Origin: Salinicola halophyticus
GTDB taxonomy: Bacteria > Pseudomonadota > Gammaproteobacteria > Pseudomonadales > Halomonadaceae
DNA length: 43,194 bases
Direction: 5' to 3'
Assembly (NCBI RefSeq): GCF_003206695.1
Contig: NZ_PZJN01000001.1
Coordinates: 124,196 to 167,389, forward strand
Of the stretch, positions 8,224 through 17,173 are shown piece after piece. The position numbers and the translations under genes were made by a program. Each line of letters starts with the position of its first letter. Position 1 is the first letter of the stretch. The notes beneath the pieces were generated by a model that was not told where the DNA came from, searched no databases, and saw only the letters and a list, made by a program, of their open reading frames with translations.

Positions 8224-9936
8224 CTACTTCCAGAAGTTGCTCTTCACCAGGTCGACCACATCGCTCATGCGGCCGTTGAGCACGGCCTTGCCCGAATAGA
8301 GCGCGGTGGACGTCACCTGCCCCGGTTCGATCTTGGGCGGCATCACCAGCTCCATGCGGTTGACCTTGACGTCGAGAATCGCCGGGCCGGGATGGGCCAG
8401 CCACTCGGCGATGGCGTGCTTGAGCTCGTGTTCCTGCTCGACCCGCCGCCCCCACAGGCCGATCGACTGCGCCAGCAGCCCGAAATCGGGGTTGTCGAGG
8501 TCGGTGTAGCTGTCCAGCAGACCGTCGACCTTCTGCTCCAGCTCGACGAAACCCAGCGAGCTATTGTTGAAGACGACGATCTTGAGCGGAATTTTCTCCT
8601 GCTTCAGGGTCAGCAGGTCGCCCATCAGCATGGTCATGCCACCGTCGCCGCACATCGCAATGACCTGACGCTCGGGGAATGCCTTCTGAATGCCGATCGC
8701 CTGCGGATAGGCGTTGGCCATGGTGCCGTGGACAAGGCTCGACAGCGTGCGGCGCTTCCCGTTGGCGCGGATGTGACGCAGCATCCAGACCATCGGGCTG
8801 CCGCCATCGGCGGTAAAGAAGGCGTCGTCGTGGGCGGCTTCGTCCAGCGCCAGCGTCAGTTCCTGGGGATGGATCAGGCCGTCGTCGTCGGACTCGTGAG
8901 CATCGCGCTCCAGCGCCTTGTGGTAGCTCTTGCGGCAGCGCTCCAGCCAGGACGTGTCGCTCTGCTCGTCGACGATCTGGGCCAGCGCGGCACAGGTATC
9001 GCGCACGCTGCCGAGCAGTCCGATGTCGACCGGGTGACGTTTGCCGATCTGCTGAGGATCGATATCGACCTGAATGATCGTCGCCTTCTCGGGATAGAAC
9101 TGCGTCCACGCGAAGTTGCAGCCGAGCAGCAGCAAGGTGTCGCATTCCGCAACGGCGTGGTAACCCCCGGCCAGGCCGAAAACCCCGGTCATGCCGACCT
9201 CGAAGGGATTGTCCGGTTCGATGAAATCCTTGGCCCGCGAGGTCCACGCCACCGGCGCGTTGAGCTTGGCCGCCAGCACCATCACCTCGTTACGCGCGTG
9301 CTCGCAGCCGGAGCCGGCGAAAATCGAGATCTTGCCCCCGGCGTTGAGCGCCTTGATCGCCGGCACCAGCTCCTCGGCGCTCGGCCGGGTGATCGGGTTG
9401 AATCGATGGGCGCGATACGGCAGATCCTGGCTCGGCTTCTGGGTGAACAGATCGCCGTGCACGATCAGCACCGCAACACCGTTCTCGGCCAGTGCCGCCT
9501 GGGCCGCCAGAGCCGTCATCCGGCGCACCTGATCGGGATTGATGATCCTTTCGCAGAAGACGCTGCACTGCTCGTAGATCGGCTTGGGATCGACGTCCTG
9601 AGGAAAGCCGACGCCGGTATCGGCGGTACCCACCTGAGAGGCGATCAGCACCACCGGCGAGCCGCTACGATGGGCTTCGAACAGGCCGTTGACGAAATGT
9701 AGCGTACCCGGGCCGCAGGTACCGGCACACAGCGCCAGTTCCCGAGTCATGTAGGCTTCGCCACCGGCGGCGAAACCGCCGACCTCTTCGTGGCGCACAT
9801 GCACCCACTCGAGATCGCTGCGCCGGATCGCGTCGGTGAAGTGATTGATGGTATCGCCGACCACGCCATAGCAGCGCTTGGCGCCCGCCTCGGCAAGGGT
9901 TTCGACGATGATTTCAGCGACATTCTGATGACTCAT
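8224..9936 (-). CDS. poxB: Thiamine-pyrophosphate enzyme, PoxB-like (pyruvate:quinone oxidoreductase)
   Basis: 570 residues, close to the 572 of E. coli PoxB. The order of domains is pyrimidine-binding (with RHEEVGGFAAGGEA and CAGTCGPGTLHFVNGLFEAHR), central FAD/nucleotide (GMTGVFGLAGGYHAV) and pyrophosphate-binding (CGDGGMTMLMGDLLTLKQ, the GDG-to-NN motif). The C-terminus GRMSDVVDLVKSNFWK lines up with the PoxB membrane-binding tail. PoxB decarboxylates pyruvate to acetate and CO2 and passes electrons to ubiquinone at the inner membrane. The start at 9936 follows AGGAG; an upstream GTG is less likely. A related oxidase or sulfoacetaldehyde-type enzyme is possible but fits less well. Confidence 0.82.
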   Translation of the reverse strand: MSHQNVAEIIVETLAEAGAKRCYGVVGDTINHFTDAIRRSDLEWVHVRHEEVGGFAAGGEAYMTRELALCAGTCGPGTLHFVNGLFEAHRSGSPVVLIASQVGTADTGVGFPQDVDPKPIYEQCSVFCERIINPDQVRRMTALAAQAALAENGVAVLIVHGDLFTQKPSQDLPYRAHRFNPITRPSAEELVPAIKALNAGGKISIFAGSGCEHARNEVMVLAAKLNAPVAWTSRAKDFIEPDNPFEVGMTGVFGLAGGYHAVAECDTLLLLGCNFAWTQFYPEKATIIQVDIDPQQIGKRHPVDIGLLGSVRDTCAALAQIVDEQSDTSWLERCRKSYHKALERDAHESDDDGLIHPQELTLALDEAAHDDAFFTADGGSPMVWMLRHIRANGKRRTLSSLVHGTMANAYPQAIGIQKAFPERQVIAMCGDGGMTMLMGDLLTLKQEKIPLKIVVFNNSSLGFVELEQKVDGLLDSYTDLDNPDFGLLAQSIGLWGRRVEQEHELKHAIAEWLAHPGPAILDVKVNRMELVMPPKIEPGQVTSTALYSGKAVLNGRMSDVVDLVKSNFWK

Positions 9937-10066
9937 GGGGCGACTCCTGTCACGGCCAGACACTGCCGAAGCGTTGCTGCACTATTCTCGGCGACTTCGA
10001 CCTCGTCGGCCCGATGAACTGGGCGATGAATGAGATAAAAAAGAGTGAAACAGTGGGCACTGACGA

Positions 10067-10101
10067 AACGAGGCACTACACGATAGGTGCAGCGCCTCGT
10101 T
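10067..10101 (-). terminator. Probable terminator of the amidase gene
   Basis: Eight-base arms AACGAGGC / GCCTCGTT lie 34 bases beyond the amidase stop, with extra GCAC/GTGC pairing inside. On the minus strand the 3' arm runs into TTTCGT. The loop is long and the T-run short, so confidence is moderate. Confidence 0.45.
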
Positions 10102-10135
10102 CAAGCGTAGTCGGCAATCGGTGAATCGCCTTGAC

Positions 10136-11563
10136 TCAGGCCATTTCCGCCGGGTCCGGCACCCGCGGAAAACGCGGCGGATGCGCCTGCATATAGGCAT
10201 GGCAGGCGCGGAGCACGCGAACGTCGTCATGCTTGCCACCGGCGAGCTGGAAACCGACCGGTAGCCCGCGGTCGGTGAACCCGCAGGGAACGGAAGCCGC
10301 CGGCTGCTGGCTGAGGTTGAAAGGATAGGAAAACGGCGCCCACTCTTCCCAGTCGCGCATACCGCTGCCCGGCGGCACCTCATGGCCGGCCTCGAATGGC
10401 TCGATCGGCACCGTCGGTGTCATCAACAGGTGATACTTCTGGTTGAAGCGTTCCAGGCATTCGGTGAAATTGGCTCTCCGGCCCAGCGTCTGGAACAGGT
10501 CGAGCGCACTCCACTGCTCGGCGGTTCGCGCGTTGGCGACCAGCCCGGGATCGAGCTGCTGGCGCTGTTTTTCACTGCACTTCGACCAGAAATCCAGTGA
10601 TGCGGTGAACCAGAGCTTCTGGAAGATATCGATCGGTGACTCGAATCCCGGGTGAATTTCCTCGACCTCGGCGCCCAGCTGCTCCAGGTTGCGTGCCGCC
10701 TCGCGCACTCGGGCGGCGACCTGCTCGTCGACCTCGGCATAGCCCAGTGTCGGCGAGTAGGCGATACGCAGCCCGCGCAGATCCTGATCGAGATCGGCGC
10801 CCCAGTCCGCCGGCTGACCCCGCGTGGCATAAGGATCGCGATAATCGTAGCGGCCGATCACGTTGAGCATGCGCACGGCGTCTTCGACGCTGCGCGTCAG
10901 CGGGCCGATATGGGATAGCGACGGCTCGGTGGCCGGTGGCCATTGCGGGGTCCAGCCGTAAGTCGGCTTGAACCCGAAGACGCCGGTAAAGGCCGCCGGA
11001 ATGCGGATCGAGCCACCGGAATCGCCACCCTGGTGCAGCACGCCCATGTTGAGCGCGGCAGCAGCAGCGCCGCCGCCGGAAGATCCTCCCGGTGTCAGCC
11101 GCGTATCCCAAGGGTTGTAGGTGGCGCCGAATACCCGGTTGTCGGTCACTGCCTTCCAGCCGAACTCCGGAGTATTGGTCTTGCCGAGAATCACCGCGCC
11201 CGCTTCCCGCAGCATCCGGGCTGGCGGGCAGTCCTCTTCACACACGGCGTCCGACGAGGTCAGCGAACCGCCACGCGCCGGCATGCCGGCCACTTCGGCC
11301 AGATCCTTCATCGACACCGGAATACCGTCGATGGCGCTCAGCGGCTTGCCCTGCCCCCAGCGCCGCGCCGACGCCTTGGCGGCTTTCTCCGCGCCCTCGC
11401 GATCCACGTAAACATACGCATTCACGGCGCCGTTGAAGCGATCGATACGGTCGAGCGAGGCCCGTGTCGCCTCCAGCGGCGATGCTTCGCCGGATCGATA
11501 CATTCGCTCGAGGCTTACGGCGTCCATATTGCCAAGATCAGTACCTGAATCGGGTTTGCTCAC
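10136..11563 (-). CDS. Amidase-signature-family amidase
   Basis: Cytosolic hydrolase of 475 residues with the full Ser-cisSer-Lys triad of the amidase signature family: Lys86 in PVSMKDL, cis-Ser161 in GGSSGG and Ser185 in GDSGGSIRIPA. It hydrolyses an amide of unknown identity; GatA itself is unlikely because no gatB or gatC is present. It uses a GTG start with GGAGGG three bases upstream; the next ATG, at 11524, would remove 13 residues and has no ribosome-binding site. It stands alone. Confidence 0.87.
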   Translation of the reverse strand: MSKPDSGTDLGNMDAVSLERMYRSGEASPLEATRASLDRIDRFNGAVNAYVYVDREGAEKAAKASARRWGQGKPLSAIDGIPVSMKDLAEVAGMPARGGSLTSSDAVCEEDCPPARMLREAGAVILGKTNTPEFGWKAVTDNRVFGATYNPWDTRLTPGGSSGGGAAAAALNMGVLHQGGDSGGSIRIPAAFTGVFGFKPTYGWTPQWPPATEPSLSHIGPLTRSVEDAVRMLNVIGRYDYRDPYATRGQPADWGADLDQDLRGLRIAYSPTLGYAEVDEQVAARVREAARNLEQLGAEVEEIHPGFESPIDIFQKLWFTASLDFWSKCSEKQRQQLDPGLVANARTAEQWSALDLFQTLGRRANFTECLERFNQKYHLLMTPTVPIEPFEAGHEVPPGSGMRDWEEWAPFSYPFNLSQQPAASVPCGFTDRGLPVGFQLAGGKHDDVRVLRACHAYMQAHPPRFPRVPDPAEMA

Positions 11564-11684
11564 AATCCCTCCACGTCCTGTGGGTGTGGTGCGGTCACAC
11601 GAATTTCGTCGCGACCAAGCCTAGTCGGCAATCCAGCGGCGGCGCAATGTCGATATCGGACGAGATCGGGTTCACTGGCTCGCT

Positions 11685-12005
11685 TCAGAAGTCGTGTTCG
11701 GCGGCGCTGGGTGCCGACGAATTGGCATTCATGCGCTGCAGGTGCAGCCGTCGCGCCAGGCGGATGACCGGTCGAATCAGCATCTCGACACTACCGATCA
11801 CGAATAGCCAGGTTCCCGCGTACGCCAGGGAGTCGTAGAAGAAAAAGATGCTGCCGATGACGAACCAGACGCCGACAAGGATATCGTTGGCGATGCTCAC
11901 GATTTCGTAGCGTTCTCGAATGACCAGCTCGTCGTGGCCAAAATGCAGCGTCAGCGACTCGTTGCCGTCAGAGGTTTGAGTACGTTGGCGGGAACTATGA
12001 CTCAT
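11685..12005 (-). CDS. YrhK-domain membrane protein
   Basis: Small protein of about 106 residues. The hydrophilic N-terminus is followed by LHFGHDELVIRERYEIVSI and two hydrophobic helices (ILVGVWFVIGSIFFF and YAGTWLFVIGSVEML), which matches the YrhK-like domain of uncharacterised bacterial membrane proteins. ATG 12005 is chosen with GGAG ten bases upstream; a GTG two codons earlier is possible. No function is assigned. Confidence 0.75.
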   Translation of the reverse strand: MSHSSRQRTQTSDGNESLTLHFGHDELVIRERYEIVSIANDILVGVWFVIGSIFFFYDSLAYAGTWLFVIGSVEMLIRPVIRLARRLHLQRMNANSSAPSAAEHDF

Positions 12006-12120
12006 GATCACGAGACTCCGTTCGAACTGAAAGACATGTCGCCTCAGTCTGGTTCAGCACGCCGGAAGGCGCAAAAGGAGATCCGACTCGGACTCGCCAA
12101 GCCATATTCACTGGCTCCGT

Positions 12121-12144
12121 GACAAATTGTCTTCCATGATGGAA
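12121..12144. promoter_or_regulatory. Two abutting palindromes upstream of zwf
   Basis: GACAAATTGTC (12121-12131) and TTCCATGATGGAA (12132-12144) are both perfect odd-length palindromes and touch without a gap, 50 bases before the zwf start. They do not match the HexR consensus. The first shares its TGACAA/TTGTC halves with the EnuR-site family near 24 kb, which may be chance. Confidence 0.4.
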
Positions 12145-12194
12145 TCGAACGAGACGACCTGCTTTTGGCAATCCACGTAACGAGGTGAGAGTCC

Positions 12195-13781
12195 GTGCCC
12201 AATTCGACGCCAGCGCAACATGAGCGCACGCCCGCCGCCGACAACACCACGATGTTCATCTTCGGCGCCGGCGGTGACCTGGTGAAGCGGCTGCTGATCC
12301 CGTCACTCTACAATCTGGATCGGGACCAGTTGATCGACCCTGAAATGCAAATCGTCGGCATCGATCTCGCCGAATATGATGACGACGCATTTCGCGCCCA
12401 TCTCAAGCAGTTCATCGCCGAAAAGGCGGCAGACAGTCATTCGGAAGGACGCATCAAATCGCTGGATGAATCGCGCTGGGCCGAGTTCGAGCAGCGGATC
12501 CATTATCTAAAGGGCGACTTTACCGATGAAGCCGTTTATCGCCAGATCGAGGATGCCATTGCCGCCTCCGGCAACGACAATGCGATCTTCTATTGTGCAA
12601 CGTCGTCGCGGTTTTTCAGCAACATCGCCAAGCAACTCGGCCAGGCCGGACTACTGACCGAACAAGGCGAGAATTATCGACGGTTGATCGTCGAAAAACC
12701 GTTCGGACACGATCTCGAATCGGCACGGGCATTGAATGCCGATCTGCTCGAGGTGATGCGAGAAGATCAGATCTACCGGATCGATCATTTCCTGGGCAAG
12801 GAGACGGTCCAGAATATCCTTGTCGCCCGCTTTGCCAATGTGCTGTTCGAGCCGTTCTGGAATAACCATTACATCGATCATATCCAGATCACCGCGGCGG
12901 AAACGGTTGGCGTCGAGGAACGTGCGGCTTTCTACGACAAAGCCGGCGCCATGCGCGACATGGTGCCCAATCACCTGTTTCAGCTGCTCGCCATGGTCGC
13001 CATCGAACCGCCGGCCGCCTTCGGGGCCGATGCCCTGCGCAGCGAGAAGTCCAAGGTGCTGGGTGCCATTCGCCCCTGGACGCCCGAGGAGGCCGCCCAC
13101 AACTCCGCTCGCGGGCGTTACGAAGCCGGGCAACTCGACGATCAGCCGGTACCGGGCTACCTCGACGAAGATGGCGTCGATGCGGACAGCCAGACCGAAA
13201 CCTTCGTCGCGATGAAGGTGATGGTGGATAACTGGCGCTGGGTCGGCGTGCCGTTTTATCTGCGTACCGGCAAGCGCATGAGCGCGCGGGATACCGAGAT
13301 CGCGATCTGCTTCAAACCGGCCCCCTACGCCCAGTTCCGCAATACCGATGTGGAACGGATGGCCTCCAACTGGCTGATCATCCAGATCCAGCCCAACGAG
13401 GGAATGTGGTTCGACTTCCAGGCCAAAAGGCCCGGCCCCGAACTCGAGATGGATACCGTCAAGATGGGCTTCGCCTACAAGGACTTCTTCGACCTGCCTG
13501 CCGCTACCGGCTACGAAACACTGATCTACGACTGCCTGACCGGCGATCAGATGCTGTTCCAGCGCGCCGATACCATCGAAAACGGCTGGCGCGCGGTAGA
13601 GCCTTTCCAGCAAGCCTGGTCCCGCGAGTCGACGACCGGAGAGAACGACATCGAAGGCTACGCCGCCGGGTCCGACGGTCCCGATGGTGCCCACAAGCTG
13701 ATCCAGCGCGACGGCCGGCTATGGCACCAAGTTGGCTCTCCGACTGGCCCCGGCGTCGCGCCAGTGCCGAGTGGCCGGTGA
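12195..13781 (+). CDS. zwf: Glucose-6-phosphate 1-dehydrogenase
   Basis: Oxidises glucose 6-phosphate to 6-phosphogluconolactone with NAD(P), the entry to the pentose phosphate and Entner-Doudoroff routes. 528 residues, somewhat longer than the usual 490 or so because of an N-terminal lead and a Gly/Pro-rich tail. The nucleotide motif is FGAGGDLVKR, in place of the common GASGDLAKR. The active-site motif is RIDHFLGKE (residues 195-203), with Phe where many enzymes have Tyr. It uses a GTG start with GAGGTGA about eight bases upstream. No edd, pgl or hexR is adjacent; the only linked sugar genes are the gluconate module at 28-32 kb. Confidence 0.95.
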   Translation: MPNSTPAQHERTPAADNTTMFIFGAGGDLVKRLLIPSLYNLDRDQLIDPEMQIVGIDLAEYDDDAFRAHLKQFIAEKAADSHSEGRIKSLDESRWAEFEQRIHYLKGDFTDEAVYRQIEDAIAASGNDNAIFYCATSSRFFSNIAKQLGQAGLLTEQGENYRRLIVEKPFGHDLESARALNADLLEVMREDQIYRIDHFLGKETVQNILVARFANVLFEPFWNNHYIDHIQITAAETVGVEERAAFYDKAGAMRDMVPNHLFQLLAMVAIEPPAAFGADALRSEKSKVLGAIRPWTPEEAAHNSARGRYEAGQLDDQPVPGYLDEDGVDADSQTETFVAMKVMVDNWRWVGVPFYLRTGKRMSARDTEIAICFKPAPYAQFRNTDVERMASNWLIIQIQPNEGMWFDFQAKRPGPELEMDTVKMGFAYKDFFDLPAATGYETLIYDCLTGDQMLFQRADTIENGWRAVEPFQQAWSRESTTGENDIEGYAAGSDGPDGAHKLIQRDGRLWHQVGSPTGPGVAPVPSGR

Positions 13782-13866
13782 AACACCGGGAGAACTCGAC
13801 GGTGGCAGTAACCGATGATCCGGGCTGACAGGGATGCTTTCGATGGTACGGAACGGGAAGGTTTGC

Positions 13867-15042
13867 ATGCCTAGCGCCAGCAAGACCTGGATCGCCGTCG
13901 CCGCGATGTTTGCCTTGAACGGAGGCCTGTTCGGCACCTGGGCGTCACGCATTCCCACCGTGGTCGAGCGTCATGCTCTCGACGGCGGCCAGCTGGGGCT
14001 ACTTCTGTTGACCCTGGCCGCTGGCGCCATCGCCTCGTTTCCGCTCGCCGGACGTGCCTCGGATACCTTCGGCGCGGCGCGCGCGACGCTCGTCATCGCA
14101 CTGGCTTACACGATCGCGCTGATCCTGATCGCGTGCGCGCCCAACGTCTGGCTGATCGGCGCGGCGCTGTGTCTGTTCGGCGCCGGCCACGGGGGCATGG
14201 ACGTCACCATGAACAGCTGGGCCGGCGAGGCCGAGAGGCATATCGCCAAACCGGTCATGTCCACGTTTCACGCCATGTGGAGCCTGGGTGCCGGCGCCGG
14301 TGCGATGGGCGGGTACCTGGCGACATCGTTCGAGCTCGGTCTGCTGGCGCACTTCGCGCTGGTGGGCATCGTGTTCTGGGTGCTGACGACCTGGCTCGCC
14401 GCGATTGGCTGGCCATCGGAGACTCGCAAGCCGGTCAAGGGCGCCAAGCGCTTTCCGCTGCCTCACGGTGCGCTTTTCTGGATCGGTCTCGTCGCAATGT
14501 GCGCCGCGCTCGGCGAGGGCGCCATCGCCGACTGGAGCGCGCTGTTTCTGGTCAGCGTCACTTCGGCGACCCAGGCTCAGGGCGCGCTGGGTTACGCGGT
14601 GTTTTCAGCGGCCATGGTTGTCATGCGCCTGTTAGGGACGAGCGTGATCATGCGGCTGGGAGAGGTCAATGTCGCCCGGCTCGCCGGCTGTTCGGCGGTC
14701 GCTGGCGTTCTGCTGGCCGTCATCCCCGCCAGCTTCGCAGCGACACTGGCGGGTTTCGTGCTGCTCGGACTGGGCTACGCGCTGATCATGCCGCTGGCTT
14801 TCTCGCGCGCCGCCAACGACCCGGACACCCCGCCTGGCGTAGCAATTGCCAGCGTTGCCACGCTCGGCTATGGCGGCATTCTGATCGGCCCGCCGCTGAT
14901 CGGCTTCACCGCGCATTTCATCACGCTGCACTACGCCTTCGCCCTGCTCGGCGTTCTGGCACTGGTGATCGTCGTCAAGGCCTCGGCGCTGGGGCGCCCC
15001 GAATCAAGCGCCGCCCCGGCCGCCGAGAGACCTCGCCAGTAG
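13867..15042 (+). CDS. MFS transporter (YbjJ/fucose-permease-like)
   Basis: Inner-membrane permease of 391 residues with twelve predicted helices. The start of helix 1, MFALNGGLFGTWASRIPTVV, and the loop GHGGMDVTMNSWAGEAER resemble the YbjJ-type MFS group. The substrate is unknown. ATG 13867 is preferred because GGAAGG lies six bases upstream; an ATG at 13834 is in frame but lacks one. It ends just before the convergent eutC gene. Confidence 0.85.
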   Translation: MPSASKTWIAVAAMFALNGGLFGTWASRIPTVVERHALDGGQLGLLLLTLAAGAIASFPLAGRASDTFGAARATLVIALAYTIALILIACAPNVWLIGAALCLFGAGHGGMDVTMNSWAGEAERHIAKPVMSTFHAMWSLGAGAGAMGGYLATSFELGLLAHFALVGIVFWVLTTWLAAIGWPSETRKPVKGAKRFPLPHGALFWIGLVAMCAALGEGAIADWSALFLVSVTSATQAQGALGYAVFSAAMVVMRLLGTSVIMRLGEVNVARLAGCSAVAGVLLAVIPASFAATLAGFVLLGLGYALIMPLAFSRAANDPDTPPGVAIASVATLGYGGILIGPPLIGFTAHFITLHYAFALLGVLALVIVVKASALGRPESSAAPAAERPRQ

Positions 15043-15073
15043 CTTCTCGACCAGCGTTGCCAGGGGCACTGTT

Positions 15074-15102
15074 ACAGGGTCCACGGTCACAGGGTCCACG
15101 GC
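15074..15102. repeat. 15-base tandem duplication
   Basis: ACAGGGTCCACGGTC (15074-15088) is followed by a second copy that matches through 14 bases (15089-15102). It sits in the 62-base gap between the convergent MFS gene and eutC. Confidence 0.75.
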
Positions 15103-15104
15103 AT

Positions 15105-16052
15105 TCACTCCATCAGCCGCGCCAACGCAAAACCGGCAATCGCGGTGTCCTGCACGCCGGTACCGGTGAGATCGCAGACGGTGATCTGCGAGTCGGAGAC
15201 ACGCAGGCTCTTGCCGCTGGCGATCACGCGGCCCAGCTCGTTGACGGTGAACGGGGGCTGGTGGCCGGCGTAGGCCTTGAGCTCACCATTGTTCTCGCTC
15301 TGGGCGCGGGTATCGGCGACGTAGTGATCGGCTCGCTCCATCACCGAGGTATCCAGCTCGCGCTTGTCCGGGCTATCCGAGCCCATGGCGGTGACATGAA
15401 CGCCTTCACGCAAATGCTCGCCACTCAGCAGCGGCTCCCGCGACGGCGTGGTGGTAACGATGATGTCCGCCTCGCGGCAGGCCTCGCCGATATCGGTATG
15501 TACCGCCACGGTCAGGCCGTATTTTTCCTGCATCCGCGCCGCGTAGGCCTCGGCCTTGGCCACGTCCCGCGCCCAGACATCGAGCGTGTCGATGTCGCGC
15601 ACCAGCATGAGCGCGGCGACCTGCAGCTCCGCCTGCAGCCCGGCGCCGAGCACGGTGACGCGTTGACTGTCGGCACGCGAAAGATGCTTGGCGGCAATGG
15701 CGCCAGCCAGCGCGGTGCGAATATCAGTCAGATAGCCTTCGTCGAACAGCACCGCCTCGACCAGCCCGGTCTTGGCCGAGAACACGATCATCAGCCCGTT
15801 GAGACTCGGCAGTCCCAGTTTCGGGTTGTCGAAGAAGCCAGGGCTGACCTTGATCGCGAAGCGAGAATTGCCCTTGATATGCGCGGTCTTGACGTCGACC
15901 TCACCGTTGGCCTCCTCGATCGCCATCGACAGGATCGGCGGCTGCACCACGTTGCCCTCGCCCAGCGCGCGAAAGCCCGCCTCGACGGCTTCGAGAGCGG
16001 CGTGATCGAGACTGACGACGTCCTGAATCTGCTGGCGGTTATAGAGTTCCAT
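15105..16052 (-). CDS. eutC: Ectoine utilization protein EutC (ornithine cyclodeaminase family)
   Basis: 315-residue NAD-binding protein of the ornithine cyclodeaminase/mu-crystallin family, with Rossmann motif VTVLGAGLQAELQ and a second motif DIIVTTTPSREPLL. Its linkage to eutB and the doe genes identifies it as EutC, thought to act with EutB in turning hydroxyectoine-derived intermediates into ones the ectoine route can use; the exact step is inferred. The start at 16052 has AGGAG eight bases upstream. It is the last gene of the minus-strand doeC-doeD-eutB-eutC run. It could be named an ornithine cyclodeaminase in isolation, but the context argues against that. Confidence 0.85.
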   Translation of the reverse strand: MELYNRQQIQDVVSLDHAALEAVEAGFRALGEGNVVQPPILSMAIEEANGEVDVKTAHIKGNSRFAIKVSPGFFDNPKLGLPSLNGLMIVFSAKTGLVEAVLFDEGYLTDIRTALAGAIAAKHLSRADSQRVTVLGAGLQAELQVAALMLVRDIDTLDVWARDVAKAEAYAARMQEKYGLTVAVHTDIGEACREADIIVTTTPSREPLLSGEHLREGVHVTAMGSDSPDKRELDTSVMERADHYVADTRAQSENNGELKAYAGHQPPFTVNELGRVIASGKSLRVSDSQITVCDLTGTGVQDTAIAGFALARLME

Positions 16053-16103
16053 CGGGATGACTCCTGAGTCCATTCGGTTGAATTCGTAACAGCATTCGAG
16101 CGC

Positions 16104-17090
16104 TCAGCGCTCTGGATAGTCGATCAGGGTTTTCGCCCGCATCAGGGTTTCGGCGTCGACGCCATTGCCCGAGACAATCAGCGCCACCTTCTCGCCCCGA
16201 ACGTCGATGCCGTGCTCCTCGATGGCGGCGAGCCCGACCGCGGCGGCGCCTTCCACCAGCATTTTTTCATGCTCGAAGAAGTGCAGCATGGCGCGGGCAA
16301 TGGCCGTTTCCGACACCTGGCAATGATCGTCCATGACCTCGCGGACCAGCTCGAACGTGCAGCGGTTGTCGAGCCCGATCCCGCCACCCAGCGAGTCCGC
16401 CAGCGACGCTTCTTCCTCCACCTCGACCGGCTCGCCGGCGGCAAGGCTCTCGATCATTGCTGCGCCGCGCTGCATGCTGACGCCGGTCACGTGGACCTTC
16501 GGGTTGATGCCCTTGACCGCGCGCCCGATGCCGCCAAGCAGCCCGCCACCAGAAAGCCCGATCAGCACCCGGTCCAGCTCGGGGACGTCTTCCATCAGTT
16601 CGAGCCCGATGGTGCCCTGCCCGGCCGCGATCAACGGATCGTCGAAGGGCTCGATCAGCGCCATGCCCTCCTCGGCGACCAGACGCCGCGCCTCGACGAA
16701 GGCATCGTCCTGGGAGCGTCCGATGATCCGGGCTTCGGCACCCAGCGCCTCGATGGCCGCTACCTTGTTGGCCGGTACCAGTTCGGAGACGCAGATGATG
16801 GCGCGGGCGCCGAGCCGCTTCGATGCCCAGGCCACCGCGCGGCCATGATTGCCGGTGGAAGCCGTGGTCACGCCGCGCTCCAGCTGTTCCGGCGACAGCG
16901 ACGCGATCTTGTTGAGCGCGCCTCTCAGCTTGAAGGCGCCGCTCGGCTGCAGGGTTTCCAGCTTGAGATAGATCTCGGCATCGAAGCGCGTCGAGAGGCT
17001 CTGGGAAAGTATCAGCGGCGTCCGCGCCGCCTGGCCGGCGATGCGGCTTCGCGCCAGATAGATGTCGTGAAGCGTCACGGGGTCTGACAT
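16104..17090 (-). CDS. eutB: Hydroxyectoine utilization dehydratase EutB
   Basis: PLP enzyme of 328 residues in the threonine dehydratase/serine racemase fold. Lys54 in PSGAFKLRGA is the cofactor lysine, STGNHGRAVAWA binds substrate and GLSGGGLLGGIG holds the PLP phosphate. The C-terminal ACT domain of biosynthetic threonine deaminase is absent. Context with eutC and doe genes supports a dehydratase role on a hydroxyectoine-derived hydroxy amino acid. The start at 17090 opens the family domain, but there is no clear ribosome-binding site. A likely terminator hairpin lies between it and doeD. Confidence 0.85.
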   Translation of the reverse strand: MSDPVTLHDIYLARSRIAGQAARTPLILSQSLSTRFDAEIYLKLETLQPSGAFKLRGALNKIASLSPEQLERGVTTASTGNHGRAVAWASKRLGARAIICVSELVPANKVAAIEALGAEARIIGRSQDDAFVEARRLVAEEGMALIEPFDDPLIAAGQGTIGLELMEDVPELDRVLIGLSGGGLLGGIGRAVKGINPKVHVTGVSMQRGAAMIESLAAGEPVEVEEEASLADSLGGGIGLDNRCTFELVREVMDDHCQVSETAIARAMLHFFEHEKMLVEGAAAVGLAAIEEHGIDVRGEKVALIVSGNGVDAETLMRAKTLIDYPER

Positions 17091-17109
17091 CGTTGAGCGA
17101 TTCCCGATT

Positions 17110-17150
17110 GAGAAAATGGAAACGGCAGGATGGACGTTTCCACCCTGCCG
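17110..17150 (-). terminator. Terminator-like hairpin between doeD and eutB
   Basis: Arms 17123-17133 and 17140-17150 pair at ten of eleven positions around the loop ACGTTT (core CGGCAGG/CCTGCCG). On the minus strand the stem is followed by TTTCCATTTTCTC. This looks like an intrinsic terminator after doeD and would lower or separate expression of eutB and eutC. Confidence 0.6.
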
Positions 17151-17173
17151 CAGTCTCATGGCGCCATCAACAC

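Noticed and set aside
8185-9702. Long plus-strand open frame opposite the PoxB-like gene
   Set aside because: His/Gln/Arg-rich shadow of a gene with full thiamine-enzyme motifs.
14133-16067. Long plus-strand open frame across the MFS and eutC genes (over 600 residues)
   Set aside because: It is a shadow in another frame and strand of two well-supported genes, Arg-rich with no domain.
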